In this document: one piece after another, positions 1 to 11,524 of the stretch
Numbering within the stretch: position 1 is the first letter of the stretch
How the letters are laid out: each line of letters begins with the position of its first letter
Assembly (NCBI RefSeq): GCF_037975245.1
Contig: NC_092577.1
Location: 385,001 to 449,000 of the forward strand
DNA length: 64,000 bases
Origin: Apostichopus japonicus
Taxonomy: Eukaryota; Echinodermata; Holothuroidea; Aspidochirotida; Stichopodidae
Direction: 5' to 3'
Made by a program: the position numbers and the translations under genes
The notes under the pieces: generated by a model
Database searches by the model: none
Told to the model about the DNA's origin: nothing
What the model saw: the letters and a program-made list of their open reading frames with translations, nothing else

Positions 1-260
1 AGAACATTACACATCTAGGCTGGGGGCATTGATTGAATGATTCATAGCCTAGTATTAAGAAATGTGCATACTTTCAAGGACAAGTAACGTTTTAAGTTAA
101 GAACATTTGAGCCAACAGTTTGAACTTAACTGTTAGTTCCTTAATTGAATTCACAGCTAGGTTCTAGCACTCTCTCCTCTCACATCTGAACAATGTAGTG
201 AGTCTGAAATTCTATTTGGCTCTCTTAGTCATCAAACATACATCATATTGACAAACAGTA
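1..260. repeat. Dispersed duplicate of serpin intron DNA, copy A
   Basis: This stretch is a diverged copy of 8455-8670. The two share blocks such as 'ggctgggggcatt', 'aacatttgagccaacagtt' and 'aacaatgtagtg' in the same order. Since 8455-8670 lies just upstream of the serpin coding exon, in its predicted first intron, copy A probably belongs to a second serpin gene or gene fragment to the left of the window. That is inference; no serpin coding sequence is visible here. Confidence 0.6.
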
Positions 261-335
261 GGTCTAGCTTTCTTGCAAATGCTCTCCAGATCCTAGCAGA
301 CTTCTAAACCTACAATATATACTGTACATGTTTGT

Positions 336-628
336 CAGGTGCATAGCCAGGAATTTGCCAAGGGAGGGGCGAAACTGTAGATTCGGCATTGCAAACTATC
401 TAAGCGTAGCGCCACCATGGTTGGCACGATGCATACAATAAAATTTTGGCTGTAAATGCCTCCCAGATCGCCGGAAATGGGACTTCCCATGCCTTGTTAG
501 TTGCATCTTAGCATTTGCTCTTTTGAAAATACTAGCGATATCATAAAAAAATTAAAAAATTTGTAAAAAATATGCTCAAGGGGGGGGCAGCCGCCCCCTT
601 CGCCCCCCCCCCCTTGGCTACGCGCCTG
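336..628. mobile_element. 293-bp hAT-like MITE
   Basis: The ends form imperfect terminal inverted repeats: CAGGTGCATAGCCAGG on the left and CCTTGGCTACGCGCCTG on the right. The element is flanked by a perfect 8-bp direct repeat, ATGTTTGT, at 328-335 and 629-636. An 8-bp target duplication with CAGG-type ends fits a non-autonomous hAT-superfamily element. The interior is non-coding and has long G and C runs near 580-613 (about 9-10 bases each) that could pair with each other. Confidence 0.75.
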
Positions 629-636
629 ATGTTTGT

Positions 637-1430
637 TACACTAACTGGCTGAAGGCTACTCTATATAGTAGGCCTAATGGCTTTTTCCCCTTACTTCTGA
701 CTTGCTGCTATCATTGAAATTTCGGAAAATCATGTGTTATACACATGATCTTTACTAAGTGGCAAGGAGATATATAATTTCTTCAATTCACGAAGATTTT
801 GTACGTAAAATATCAATATAGCTACTTCTATTACCCTCTAATTTATTTGCCCAGCAATTATGTCACATATGGCTAGTAGTACAGTAGCTATTCCTAGTCC
901 TACAAGGAAACAGACCCAAATAAGCATAGCCTACCGGTTATGTTAGTGCATAAACCATGAATACATCATAAGCCTACGCAAATTCCAAACTTACTGTGAT
1001 TTGTGAACACTTTGAAACTCGAAAAGACTGAAGTTTACAAGCTTATTCAATGGCTGTTATTCAATCTCTGTGCACCTCACTCGTGTGAGGTATGTGGAGT
1101 ACATATATGCTTACCAAGTTCATATGACAACAACGTTGACAAAAAGAATAAAAAAATGTATACATGGAAAATGGTGGCGCCAGGCCTCAAAAGTTTAAGA
1201 AGAAAAAGAAATGTGGACGGAAATGCGAAATGGAAAAGAATAAATGGCTTCACATGCATAAGTGGACTGGATGGAAAAAAAAATGAAAAACTTATTTCCA
1301 ATGCCAATGGCAAGAAACTACTGAAATTTGTAGTAAACTCCTCTGCAAAGCTTAACAAGGTTGGAAATGGTTGATCTGCTACTTGATTGAAGCAATTGCT
1401 CCATGTTTAATGTGCTCGGTCTATTCCAGC
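637..1430. other. Intergenic, no gene recognised
   Basis: AT-rich sequence with only short chance reading frames. The part near 880-1050 resembles 9720-9890 (shared 'catagcctacc', 'gttatgttagtgcataaa', 'ataagcctacgc'), so it belongs to the duplicated serpin 5' flank. Confidence 0.5.
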
Positions 1431-2270
1431 CATGTCCAAACGCGGCACCGAGAGCCGCCTGCGGCACCTAAAAATATTCTGGCGGCACCTGAAAAAAAAA
1501 CGAAGGGTGCCGTTTGCGGCACTGAGATCTGGTTTGTTAAAAAAAAGTTTACTTCATCACTCCTGCCAGTCCTGGGATTCAAAGTTGGCTGCTCGCTGCT
1601 TTGGCTGACTGGCGCTTTGATGTCCGACGTCCACGTACGACTAGCTAGAATACGAGATATGTGCATATACACTGTCAGTGTAATAAGTGTATGCAGTCAG
1701 CTCGTCAGTAGCCTACAGTGCAGTGTACGACTGTACGTGTATGCATGTATAGGAAAACTGTGAATTGGTGGCGCGCTTGCATTTACAGATGGTCACGTTT
1801 TCATGATATTTGTTTTACTTTTCTGTCTAGGGATGATATTTGTTTTACTTTTCTGTCTTGGGACTTTTGGCCCAGGTGTGGATCCAGGAGGGGCGCACAC
1901 GGCGCACGCCCCCCTCTTTTCTATGACCACTGATTGTTTGACCATACTCCGAAAAATGAGCAATTATATATGGAGAATATCCTTTCCAGATGCTGGGAAA
2001 TCGCATCTGAGCGCATCTACAATTCGAATTTTCTCGGGGGAGGTCCTCCAACCCCCCAACCATGCTTTCTCGCCTTCCGTGCTCGCTCGCACCCGACCCA
2101 CGTTAGTTGATGCAAGGTGAGACTCACAACTCACAAGGTAGTAAAAAAGTTACCACATCGTGGGCTCGGTTACGTCATAAGTAGGGTTGTGTGACGTCAT
2201 CACTCACTAATAATTGCACGCGGCACTCAAAAATAATTCAGTGGAAAATGCGGCACTGAGTTTGTGGGAT
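1431..2270. repeat. Nested repeat-like region with 'cggcac' motifs
   Basis: Short motifs 'gcggcac' recur at about 1441, 1462, 1483, 1516, 2219 and 2251, and 'gatatttgttttacttttctgtct' recurs back to back near 1805-1858. The block at 1870-1920 ('ggatccaggagg ... cacgcccccct') looks like the end of a dispersed non-coding element. No clean target duplication was found, so boundaries are approximate. The reading frames here are not supported as genes. Confidence 0.35.
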
Positions 2271-2589
2271 CTTGGACAAGTATGGTCCAGAAATATGACT
2301 ACATGTAAAGTGTACGGTAATTTTCAAAAGCCTTACATTCAAAAAGATAATGGAACTCGTCTCCAATGTTGTTGCTTGTACATAAATGACATATTCTATT
2401 CTCGATAGAAATGTTGGTATACCTTCCAATGACGATACTTGATATTTTAAAATTAGAGAACGGTATTTACAAAGAATTGTACCAGCAAATGGCTTGAATT
2501 CTGTCACATACTTTTCAAAGTTAAGATTCCCTTTGAATATCCTGTAATTCTTACATTGTGTGTTTACATGGACATCAGCAACCCAGTTC

Positions 2590-2720
2590 TGCTCATACAT
2601 AAGAATTGCAGAACAGTTGCACCATCTATCTGTTGTTTCACTAGCACTGTAATAACGCATCAGTCAGTGTGTTAGAAAAAGAAGAAACTTCGATTGGAGT
2701 CACTTTGCTAACACGTGTAG
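2590..2720 (-). pseudogene. Diverged copy of the serpin first exon
   Basis: On the minus strand this resembles the proposed non-coding first exon of the serpin gene at 9938-10060: both run through 'GTAATCGCTACA', a C/T-rich stretch and 'AGTGCTAGT(T/G)AAACAACAG'. In the functional-looking copy CAACAG is followed by GTAAATGG, a good splice donor. Here the matching bases are ATAGATGG, so the donor GT is lost. It is most simply a decayed or alternatively spliced promoter and first-exon duplicate. Confidence 0.4.
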
Positions 2721-2734
2721 CGATTACGTTACGG

Positions 2735-3135
2735 CTGTGGTTAGTTTCAAAGTGTTTTAACAAAATAGCTAGTTGACCTCTAACGTCACTTCCGTTTCAG
2801 ATTCGCTAATAAGATGAATTGCTTTTTGTACATTGTGCAGCATTTGGATGTGTTAGGGATAGAGATGAAGATACCCGTTACACAGGTCAACTTATCTGTT
2901 GTCGAAACACTTTGAAACTAACCCCAGCCAGTGGTTAGTTGCGAAATGTTTCGACAACATATATAGCTAGTTGACCTCTTACGTCACTTCTCGTTTCATA
3001 TTTGCTGATACTATGAATTGCTTTTTCTTCGTGTTAGGGGTAAATTGTGCAGCTTTTGGAATTGTTGGGGATAGAGATGAGGATACCAGTTACACAGGTC
3101 AACTTATCTGTTGTCGAAAGCTAACCCCAGCCAAT
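2735..3135. repeat. About 200-bp tandem duplication, 2 copies
   Basis: Two diverged copies lie in a row, near 2735-2925 and 2926-3135. Each contains 'tagctagttgacctc', 'cgtcacttc', 'atgaattgctttttc/g' and 'cacaggtcaacttatctgttgtcgaaa'. A third related copy is at 12230-12380, within the duplicated serpin upstream region. Confidence 0.6.
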
Positions 3136-3169
3136 ACGTTAGGCCTACTGTAAACAAAGCACTACGGGA

Positions 3170-3660
3170 CTCGCGTCTTCGACGTGGCATACTCAAATTT
3201 GCATGGGTCTATATCAATCCGCCCTATTTCAGATAAAGTGCCAATAAGCAGCAAGAGAATATCTTTTTTGATACGTTATCAATCAGGGTGTGATTTTCCG
3301 TAGATTCCATATTGAAGAGCATGAATGGAAGTACGTGTAGTGCAATAATTGGGTCCGCAATTGAAGCAATTTTAGACCCGTTTAGACCTCTCAGGAGCAG
3401 CGTACGAAAATTGTTTACTACTGAGTGAAGAGGCTTGTTTACAAGTGGCGAAAACTTCAGTCTCTCATAGCAAAAATCTACATGGTCATGATACGGGAAA
3501 TTGATGGTACCATGAATGCCAACTTGTCAGCTAAGCGGTGATGGGCACTTTAGCGTGTATGAACTTCTATCTAGAATTAGAGACCACATTACTTTTGTGA
3601 TTTAGTGTGTAAGTCAATACCGGATTTTAATAGCCGTATGCTACCTTCGAGATCAATTTC
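3170..3660. repeat. Dispersed repeat, copy 1 of 3
   Basis: About 450 bp that reappear at 12490-12920 and 13640-14090. Shared landmarks, in order, are 'gttatcaatca', 'ttgaagagca', 'atggaagtac', 'attttagaccc', 'gagcagcgta', 'tttgtttacaagtg', 'tcatgatacgg', 'gagaccacattac', 'tttagtgtgtaa' and 'gctacc'. No protein or terminal structure is visible, so it is either a non-autonomous element or a segmental duplication unit. Confidence 0.65.
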
Positions 3661-4110
3661 TGTGCTATGGAATGCAATCGAATTAAGCACAATAATTATT
3701 TAAAAGGTGTAAATAAAAATGTTCAGAGCAGACATAAGCAATGATACGTTATCTGATCATATCTTAGTTGATTGTCTATTACTTCAACATTTCATTTTGT
3801 GCATACATGGCTGTTCATCAGTCAACTTAATGCAGTCACGTACCTAGAATATAGTAGCACCCCGGCGGATCCTTCTTTTTTCACCCCTATCAGGGAATGG
3901 GTGTTCCCATTTGAGAAATTTGTGTATATGTAAGGTGGCTTAGATGCAAAATGGTGCTATCTTTGGCAATGCTTTGAACTAATTATATGTGTAGGAATTC
4001 TCATTCTTTAGTGAATGTTTTTCAAGTTTAGTTAGTGATTGTTCAAAATACTCATTTTATGGCACTCACTGACTGGTACCCGGGACGGACCAACCATGTT
4101 AATTTGACGA
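3661..4110. other. Intergenic, no gene recognised
   Basis: No supported gene. A short segment near 3845-3905 has GC-rich motifs reminiscent of DNA-transposon ends, but no partner end was found. Confidence 0.4.
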
Positions 4111-4114
4111 GATA

Positions 4115-4500
4115 CCATAAGTTGTCAATTAAACAATTAGCAGAAAATTGCTCAATTGCTCAGTTGGAATGAAGTGAGACTTAAACATTTTGTAGAAAAA
4201 TGTTGAATTGACGAGATACGATGAGTTGACAATTAAACATAAGTTTGCAGAAAATTGTTCGAATGCTCAGTTGGAATGAAGTCAGAATTAAACATTTTGT
4301 AGAAGAATGTTGAATTGACGAGATACGATGAGTTGTCAATTGAAAAATTTGCAGAAAATTGTTCAATTGCTCAGATGGAATGAAGTGAACAATTTAACAT
4401 TTTGTAGAAAAATGTTGAATTGACGAGATATGATAAGTTGTAAATTAAACATTTTGCAGAAAATTGTTTCAATTGCTCAGTTAAAGCAACTGAAACAATA
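4115..4500. repeat. About 105-bp tandem repeat, 3-4 copies
   Basis: Successive units share 'gttggaatgaagt', 'aaacattttgtagaa', 'atgttgaattgacgagata' and 'gcagaaaattgttcaa', with starts near 4163, 4270 and 4374. The unit is AT-rich and non-coding. Confidence 0.7.
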
Positions 4501-6900
4501 AAACATTTTTCTGATTTTTGATAAGATTTTATCTTGTTATCTTAACAATTTTCTGAAAAATGTTGATGGCACTTTTAAGCTTCCGTAGATTATCGTAAAC
4601 TGTTCAGATTAAACAGCTCAATGTCTGTCGTTAAGTAGGCGTGGTTGAAAACTTGACATAGCAATCAAAACGACTGCAAACTTGCTTAAGATCCTTCACA
4701 AAGCGAAAAGGTGAAATGATGACTGCGGAAGCATGTTACGCACATGTCTGCTTATAAACCAGACTGCTGCTTCTTTTAAAGGTCTACGGACACATATGAA
4801 CATCATTGTCCTTATCACTTTACAGGTACCAGGCATTGGAAATCATGAAAATAGCTGCAACTCCCATGCAAATCTATCAAAGATTGACTATTTTACAAGT
4901 CATTTCTTAATTCTAGTTTTATTTATGAATAAACATTATTTACTAATTATGTGCATAGATGATGTAAAGGGAGTGACTGCCTAATTTTCTGTTATGTTAT
5001 TCCTTTGCTTTTACAACCTTCGTTTAAAGGACATTAAACATAGGTTTTGTGGCCTAAGGCGACTTTTTGGAAAATTGCATTGTCTTCTTTGAAAAGAGGA
5101 ACATCACATTAGTCAAATGATATAAGTGGGCTCGTAATTAGGGGTTCACTTATTACGGGCTAAAATAAGAAATGTTGATGAGTGCAATACTTCACGTCAT
5201 ACTCGGATTCCATTCCTACATACGTGCCTAGAATCTGAAGGTTGCACACTAAAGACTAAAATGATATGAACATTTTGCTAAAACTAACTGAAATAGCGCA
5301 TACTGTCCTTGAACTAACTGAAATAGCGCATACTGTCCCTGATGCATGGGCAGGATGAGGTCTCAATGTGGGGAGGTGACAAACAGCTTTAAGGGACATA
5401 CAAAGTTGGATTTAAGAGAGCTTAACCACAAAGTTGACTAAAAATGTTCAAAGTACAGCTCCTGCATATTCTGTAGCACAAACTCAATTTTCTGAACGTT
5501 TTCAACAAATAGGCACTTTGTAATTACATTCTTTTTAGTTTTGAGTTTAATTCACAGAACAGTATTTTTTACCACAAAGAGGCTCTTCATAATGACCTGT
5601 GAGGTTTTTCAGAAAACTTGTATGTAGTTCGCTATGTACACCTTATGTGTGTAAACCTACATAATTTAAAAGTTCAATTTCTGATCAAACATATATTTTG
5701 ACATGAAATCCATACCCTGCCAGTATCTTAGTAATGAAATTGTGGAAACAGGGGAAAGGTAGGCTACTGTGGCTTCTGACTGGCACCCATAACAAAGAAG
5801 TGGCTATGTAGGTTGTCACTAACTATAAGGGTTTGGATAGCTCACCTCATAGAACACAAGACATACCATCTGGTAGTCACTGGTTCAAATGTCATTCTAG
5901 CCAAAATTCTTCAGACCTTTTTCAGAATGTTTAATTTTGGCCAGTGTAGCAGTTAAATGCTGCATGTGCCCCCACCTCCACCCCTCCCACCTTTTTTTTG
6001 GAAAGCCTGCTATTTGGCTCCAACTCTGTAAATCAGTAGAAACTACATGATTACATGTGGAGAACAAGTCTTGACACTTTTCAAATTGAAAAGAGGGAGA
6101 AAAAAGATCACAATATATGACAAGATATATTAACAATCACAGAGATTTGTCAACAGTCCATGCAACTATTATTATTTGTCATTGTATTTAATTATTCTAA
6201 AAAATTATACCAAATATGTGCAACATCTTTACTTAAAAATTGTTTTTAATAATAGTACTTTCAATTTGAATTTTTAAAAATGCTAACCAATTAAACATAA
6301 AGTCCATACACTGAAATTCTGCAAGTTTTTTGAGGGAGCATATCAGTGAGATGAATTGTTTATAAATAGTGAATGACGTCTCATGCATTTGGATTGTAAC
6401 TTTATAAAGGGTCACCCATATTGTGGCATTTGCCTCCTGAAAAATCAGTCTCAATTTAAAAGGAAATAAAAAGTCAAAAATGGTTTCCAACTATCCTGAC
6501 TTTCTGCACTCCTGTTTGGACACACCATCCCTCATAACACACCCATCATTTCTCTTTTCCATCTTTCTGATTTTTGGGGTAATTGTCATAAATAATCTTT
6601 ATCATGACTATTTCATCAAATGCAGGAAATAGTAAATAAACCATCAATCCATTTAATTATAATCAAGAGATGATGAATATCTTTGTCTAGCTACAGAATG
6701 TGAGGGAAAGAAAGCTTGATCTTCATTTAACTGTAGGAGTTCCATTAACAACAAGGATAACCACACTGTCTAGATTATAATAGTACATGGTTAAATTGTT
6801 ACTAATATACAGGACTGATAAAAGCAAAGCTAAAATGTACTGCGGATAAATGCAAAAGAAGGAGCAAAATCAGTGAACATGCTGGAACCTGTCCAGTTTT
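4501..6900. other. Intergenic stretch downstream of the serpin
   Basis: No gene recognised. It contains a 30-bp tandem duplication at 5282-5341 ('aactaactgaaatagcgcat...'). The serpin 3' UTR should extend into the right end of this stretch on the minus strand, but no AATAAA was found on that strand close to the stop codon. Confidence 0.4.
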
Positions 6901-6989
6901 ACAGTTCTCAAGGATTAGGAAGATTATTTTGCATGAAAACTCTTTTTCCTTTTTGCTAAAATGTGCTATTCATGTTTGAAGAAAGATCA

Positions 6990-7059
6990 CAACTCATCTC
7001 TCTTCTGGCTCTTTGGTGGATTTACAACTCGTCTCTCTTCTGGCTTTTTGGTGGATTTA
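6990..7059 (-). repeat. 35-bp tandem duplication at the serpin stop codon
   Basis: Two adjacent 35-bp units, 7025-7059 and 6990-7024. The first encodes the serpin C-terminal residues through RDEL and the first bases of the TAA stop. The second, read in its own frame, encodes the same residues VNPPKSQKRDEL followed by TGA. The units differ at two third-codon positions, both synonymous (AAA/AAG and GAC/GAT). The duplication leaves the encoded protein unchanged. Confidence 0.85.
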
Positions 7060-8197
7060 CAAGTCTTCCAAGAAACAAAATGGAACCAGATGAAGTATCT
7101 GAGATATAAAATATGAATGGTCGGTCGGCTTTAAATGCAGGAATATGTTCAATGGAACGTTTTTTAATAACACTGGCTGTAGCAGCAGCTGCTTCTGTTC
7201 CTTCCTCATTGACCTCAACAAAAGCCTTATGAATGACCTTTGACACATAAAGGTCTTCAGATTCAGTAATTCCAGAGAGGTCTGCCTTACTTACATTGAA
7301 TATATCTGACATTCCCATTAATGACAAATGATCATTTAAATCAAAACTCTCTTCCAGTTTGAAACGAGGGAAGCTGACATGGACTTTCTGCTTCCTGCTG
7401 TGTTTTACCCAAGACGTTATGACCTGCAAGTTTATCTTGGATTCTAAGTTAGCAAGGTTATTGGACGGGTCTGGTAAAATGATTACCATGCGCAGAGTAT
7501 TACCAACGTACGGTAGGGATAGAACCTGACATTTCAGTTGTTGATCTTCAAAATAATCAAAGGAACCTTTCTGGTACATCATATCTACTGGAATGCTCTC
7601 ACTGGATGAAGCATGAAATGGCTGAAGAGAAGTCCTCTCTGGATCAAACTGTGACAACCAGTTACCTTTAAAGTATATAGCATTAACCAATACAAGCACT
7701 GTCAAAGAGTCCAAAACTCCTGGTGCTATTAGATCTTTGATCTTGTTATTGGTCTGTTCTGAAACCCAGCTGTTGATCTCTGTTCTGGCATTCTCTGCAT
7801 CCCTCTTGAAGTCAATAGGCATCAGCTCGGCTTGGTAATGAACTTTGGTCGTTTTCAGAAAGGATTCTAGGAAGGTGTAGTCCTTCTGACCGTACAACCG
7901 ATTGGCAGACTTTAGAGTGAATAAGGCATTGGGAGATAAAATCAAATCATTCAACTTCTGAAAAGCACTGTGAACATCATTACCTTTAAACTTGTTGATC
8001 CTTAACACTTGTGACATTTGCTTGGCGGTGTTGCTACTAGCTCCAGCAAACGTCATGGTAAGAGCTGCCATAATGCTATAAGGTGAGAAGAAGAGGTTCT
8101 TAGATGGATCCTTACCGATGTTTCCATACAGCTCCCATGAGAATTCATTTAAGGAGTTGGCCAATTGGCTTGCTTCACTGATACTTGTAGTTGACAT
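7022..8197 (-). CDS. Serpin with KKR-S reactive site and RDEL C-terminus
   Basis: A complete 391-residue serpin, the usual size for a clade-B-type (ovalbumin-like) inhibitor, in one coding exon. Visible family marks are NLFFSPYSI near residue 34, NAIYFKGNW near 172, the hinge EEGTEAAAATAS from residue 331, FKADRPF after the loop and ILFLGRLVNP near the end. The small, uncharged hinge predicts an inhibitor. Counting from the hinge puts P1 at Arg347, with P4-P1' = I-K-K-R|S, which suits trypsin-like or proprotein-convertase proteases. A nine-residue tail after the last strand ends in RDEL, a known ER-retrieval signal variant. No signal peptide follows the ATG, which lies 13 bases after a good acceptor (CTCGTCTGCAG). 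The frame is open back to that acceptor, so an upstream coding exon cannot be excluded. It could be cytosolic with a fortuitous RDEL, or an ER/secretory convertase inhibitor. Confidence 0.95.
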   Translation of the reverse strand: MSTTSISEASQLANSLNEFSWELYGNIGKDPSKNLFFSPYSIMAALTMTFAGASSNTAKQMSQVLRINKFKGNDVHSAFQKLNDLILSPNALFTLKSANRLYGQKDYTFLESFLKTTKVHYQAELMPIDFKRDAENARTEINSWVSEQTNNKIKDLIAPGVLDSLTVLVLVNAIYFKGNWLSQFDPERTSLQPFHASSSESIPVDMMYQKGSFDYFEDQQLKCQVLSLPYVGNTLRMVIILPDPSNNLANLESKINLQVITSWVKHSRKQKVHVSFPRFKLEESFDLNDHLSLMGMSDIFNVSKADLSGITESEDLYVSKVIHKAFVEVNEEGTEAAAATASVIKKRSIEHIPAFKADRPFIFYISDTSSGSILFLGRLVNPPKSQKRDEL

Positions 8198-8210
8198 ATT
8201 CAGGTAAGTT

Positions 8211-9937
8211 CTGCAGACGAGAGGAAAAGTAAAACCTTAGAATAATCAACCTCAACGCAATATGGTGGAAGATTTCTGCTCAGATCAAAGGATTCAGTAT
8301 TTCCTTAAATTTGCCAGCAAAGTAGATGCTGGTCAGTTTTGATTGAACAAGACTGTTTACAATGTCTTACCAATGTACTCATATATCTGGAACACCCTCC
8401 ACTGGCTCTCCTGCTGCACCAATGTTATAAAATACCTAACAAATGTACTAAAACAATATCACATATCAAGGCTGGGGGCATTGGTTGATTGAATGATGGA
8501 TAATGTTTAGTAATGTGCAAACTTCCAAGGACATAGTAACATTCTAAGTTCAAAAGAACATTTGAGCCAACAGTTAAACTTATGTCAGTGCCTTAAAACA
8601 AGTTGAAATCACAGCTAGGGATTAGCACTCTCCCCTATTACATGTGAACAATGTAGTGTACGTGACTTAAAGGAATTGTCTGGTGAAAGATTTTGATACA
8701 TTGTCCTTGTAGTTCTCATTTTCTCTTTTTAACCATGTGAAAATTGTCCCCCATTTGACGTTTTCTTCTTGTAGAAATCTGGTTTTCAAATTCACCAGTT
8801 TCTCGCCAAAAGTACCGATTGTTCGAATGCATCAACATGGTGATTGACCTAGTGCAGGCAAATAGGCAAAACAGGCGACTTGAAGATAGCACTCCCATTT
8901 CCGCAGCAAATAAACTCTCACGTGTACACGAACAGGTGATTGCCTATTATATATTACGTTCACATCGCGAACATAAAACAGCCTATCATGCCCCTTTGGT
9001 ATAGTCACCTGTATATAGCATTGCATATAATATACTCTCACATTTAAACCACTTTCTTAAACTGGTCTTCGAAATCAGTGAAATAAAGTTCAGGGATCAA
9101 ATCTACAGTGGAAGTAACTCAAAAAGTATTCGGAATACTGAAAGATGAAACTTGGCGGAATTGATGTCAGAGCAGAATGTAATACCGAGAAGCTTAGGCT
9201 TCGCAGAACTGTCCGATTGTAAACGTAAGAGTAGCCTACAGTACATGCGAATATTCTTCCCCTTTGAGGTGGATATTGTGATGTATAAAAACAAAGAGTC
9301 TGTTTTTAAAACTTATCTTGTGTAACAAAATGACCACGAAACCACCGATCTACTACATATATGACCGCTTAAAGAGATTTTGAAAACATATAGCATAAGA
9401 AATTTCACAAAAAATTAAGGAACACATTAATCTGTAGCCTATACAAACGCGGTTTTGTTGTGATTTCTGTAGGTACTGTACGCCGTACGGAGCGTGGGTT
9501 ATGTCGCAATCTGCAATTGCAAAAATGCAGTCATGTTCAAGGCTATTCAAATCATGTTTGAAATGTCCATCCTTAACGATTAAAAAATTGTTTCACTGTC
9601 AAGTTACACAACATTAGCGTTCTCATACTTTGAAAACATGTTTGGAAAATTGTTTATCGTTTCTTGCGGTAACTTCCAAGGGCTACCAGACAATCCTTTA
9701 TAGCAACACAGGTTTATGGCCTATTCCTACTTCCTAGTCCCACACGCAAACAGACTCAAAACAGCATAGCCTACCAGTTATGTTATGTTAGTGCATAAAT
9801 CTCGAATCGGCCTAGGCCTACTGTAGGCCTAGATTATAAGCCTACGCGCATAACAAGTTATTGTAGACACTTGGAAACTCGATAAACTCGAAACTCGACC
9901 GACTTCCAAAGACTTGCAGAACAGTTGCACCATTTAC
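8211..9937 (-). other. Predicted serpin intron 1
   Basis: The span between the acceptor before the serpin ATG and a candidate donor at 9937/9938. It contains the 8455-8670 dispersed duplicate (partner at 1-260). No other coding exon was recognised; the short frames near 8716-9041 and 9103-9550 show no family features. Confidence 0.4.
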
Positions 9938-10060
9938 CTGTTGTTTAACTAGCACTGAAATACTACACGAGTCCGCGTGTTGGTTAAAGAAGAAGGCTTT
10001 TATTCTGAGTTTCGATTGAAGTCTCTCGGCTGGCATATGTAGCGATTACACAACACCACA
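9938..10060 (-). promoter_or_regulatory. Proposed non-coding first exon of the serpin gene
   Basis: On the minus strand the sequence ends AACAACAG|GTAAATGG, a good splice donor. A diverged second copy is preserved at 2590-2720 next to other duplicated serpin-flank sequence. If joined to the acceptor at 8210, the ATG inside this exon (MPAERLQ...) runs out of frame with the serpin and stops soon after, so the serpin start at 8197 would still be used. The 5' limit is a guess. Confidence 0.35.
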
Positions 10061-11515
10061 CTAAACACTAATATAGGCCGTGGCAAAGAACTAAACAAGA
10101 ATGCAAACTGCATTGAGGTTTCGATGACTTCATTGCACTATACTTCAGTGCTTGTTAGTAACCGGAACTAGCTGTTACCAGGGAGTTGTTATATGGAACT
10201 CCTGGGTTGCAATCAATGATCAGTGGTTGCAATATAAATAAGTCGTTAACAAGGACTATAGGGCTTACTATATGTGGCAATACACACCTCCACCGAAAAC
10301 AATAAGGGCCTTGTACTCAATGATATGAATCTACACACCAAGTATGAGAAATATCCACGATTCCCATCGTTAGATATCATGTAAAAGGATTTTCAGAATT
10401 TGACCTCTGAGATTTGACCTTACAAGCAATAGTATATGTTGTACTCAATATGGCAAACATATACCTTGTATGGAAAGGTATCCATGATTTCTACCATGAG
10501 AAATCATGTTTTTAATGTTTCCAGGCCTCGACAAACATTTTTAAAGTACTTGCTATTTGGCGACCGTGACTAAAATCTACTCGCCAAACTCTAGGCCTTT
10601 GATTGTTGCTTAAGTCTCAATAGTACATCTGCAACATCAATACTTTCTATGATCAAAGGTTATGCACTTAGCCAGATACATGGCGCTACGTAATTGCACA
10701 TCGGAAAATTATGTTTCTGTACAGAATGAAATGTTAACTTTTTTTTCCACCAAAAGTACTTGTAGAACAAAATAAAACATGTCTCAGAATCATAAATAAG
10801 TAGGTAGGCTAACTGTAATGTCTCAAACAATTAAAAATAAAACATTTGCAAAAATACATACGGAGATAGCTTGGCTTCTCTTGCATTCTAGGGCTCCTAT
10901 ATTACTAGGCATATACTATACTGAGCTAGGTGTTCGCGAGTATGCAGTACCTCACTGCTACTTTGAACCGCTACTCGATTAGCAAAACTTTGTTCATTTT
11001 CCCAATTATTTATTTTGTCTTTTAGCTGCAGATTGGTATGCGAAAGAATATCGCTATTACGCCATTATACACTACCTAACTCAAAGCCATCTTTAACGCA
11101 ATGAAAATCTGAGATTGAAAGAGCATCTTTCTTCCAAAAAATCTTAGCAGCAACAACAGCAAACTTGTCTCAAAACTCCTTAAATTGTTGTTTACTTCGC
11201 ATGACTGATAGCCACTAGTGGGAAAATGCATTTAGAGGAGTCAGTGTTTCGCCATCTAAAGTGTATTGGTATTCTGACTGGTATGCTTCACATTGTTCTG
11301 ATAACGAATCCTCACTGTTGCTGACCTAGACTCCATGAAATTGCCAATAGGCGAGGTTGTTGGAGTTGTCCCATAATATGACGGCGAAAGACGAACGTTA
11401 CTTTCAAGGTTACGGAACTTCGTTAGCGAGATTTTATTTGTTTCTACGGATGCCCATAAGGAAATTTCCAATTGCCAACAGACTATTCTTATGAGGCGTA
11501 ACACAAGTGTTATTT
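10061..11515. other. Intergenic, diverged repeat remnants only
   Basis: No gene recognised. Near 10370-10520 there are degenerate relatives of the 11.5-12.1 kb tandem unit ('gattttcagaatttgacctc', 'gatttgacctta'). Confidence 0.4.
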
Positions 11516-11524
11516 ACTAGGCTG

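Noticed and set aside
2238-2660. 140-codon minus-strand frame
   Set aside because: No recognisable domain, and it overlaps the decayed serpin first-exon copy and 'cggcac' repeat sequence; kept only as an unexplained frame.
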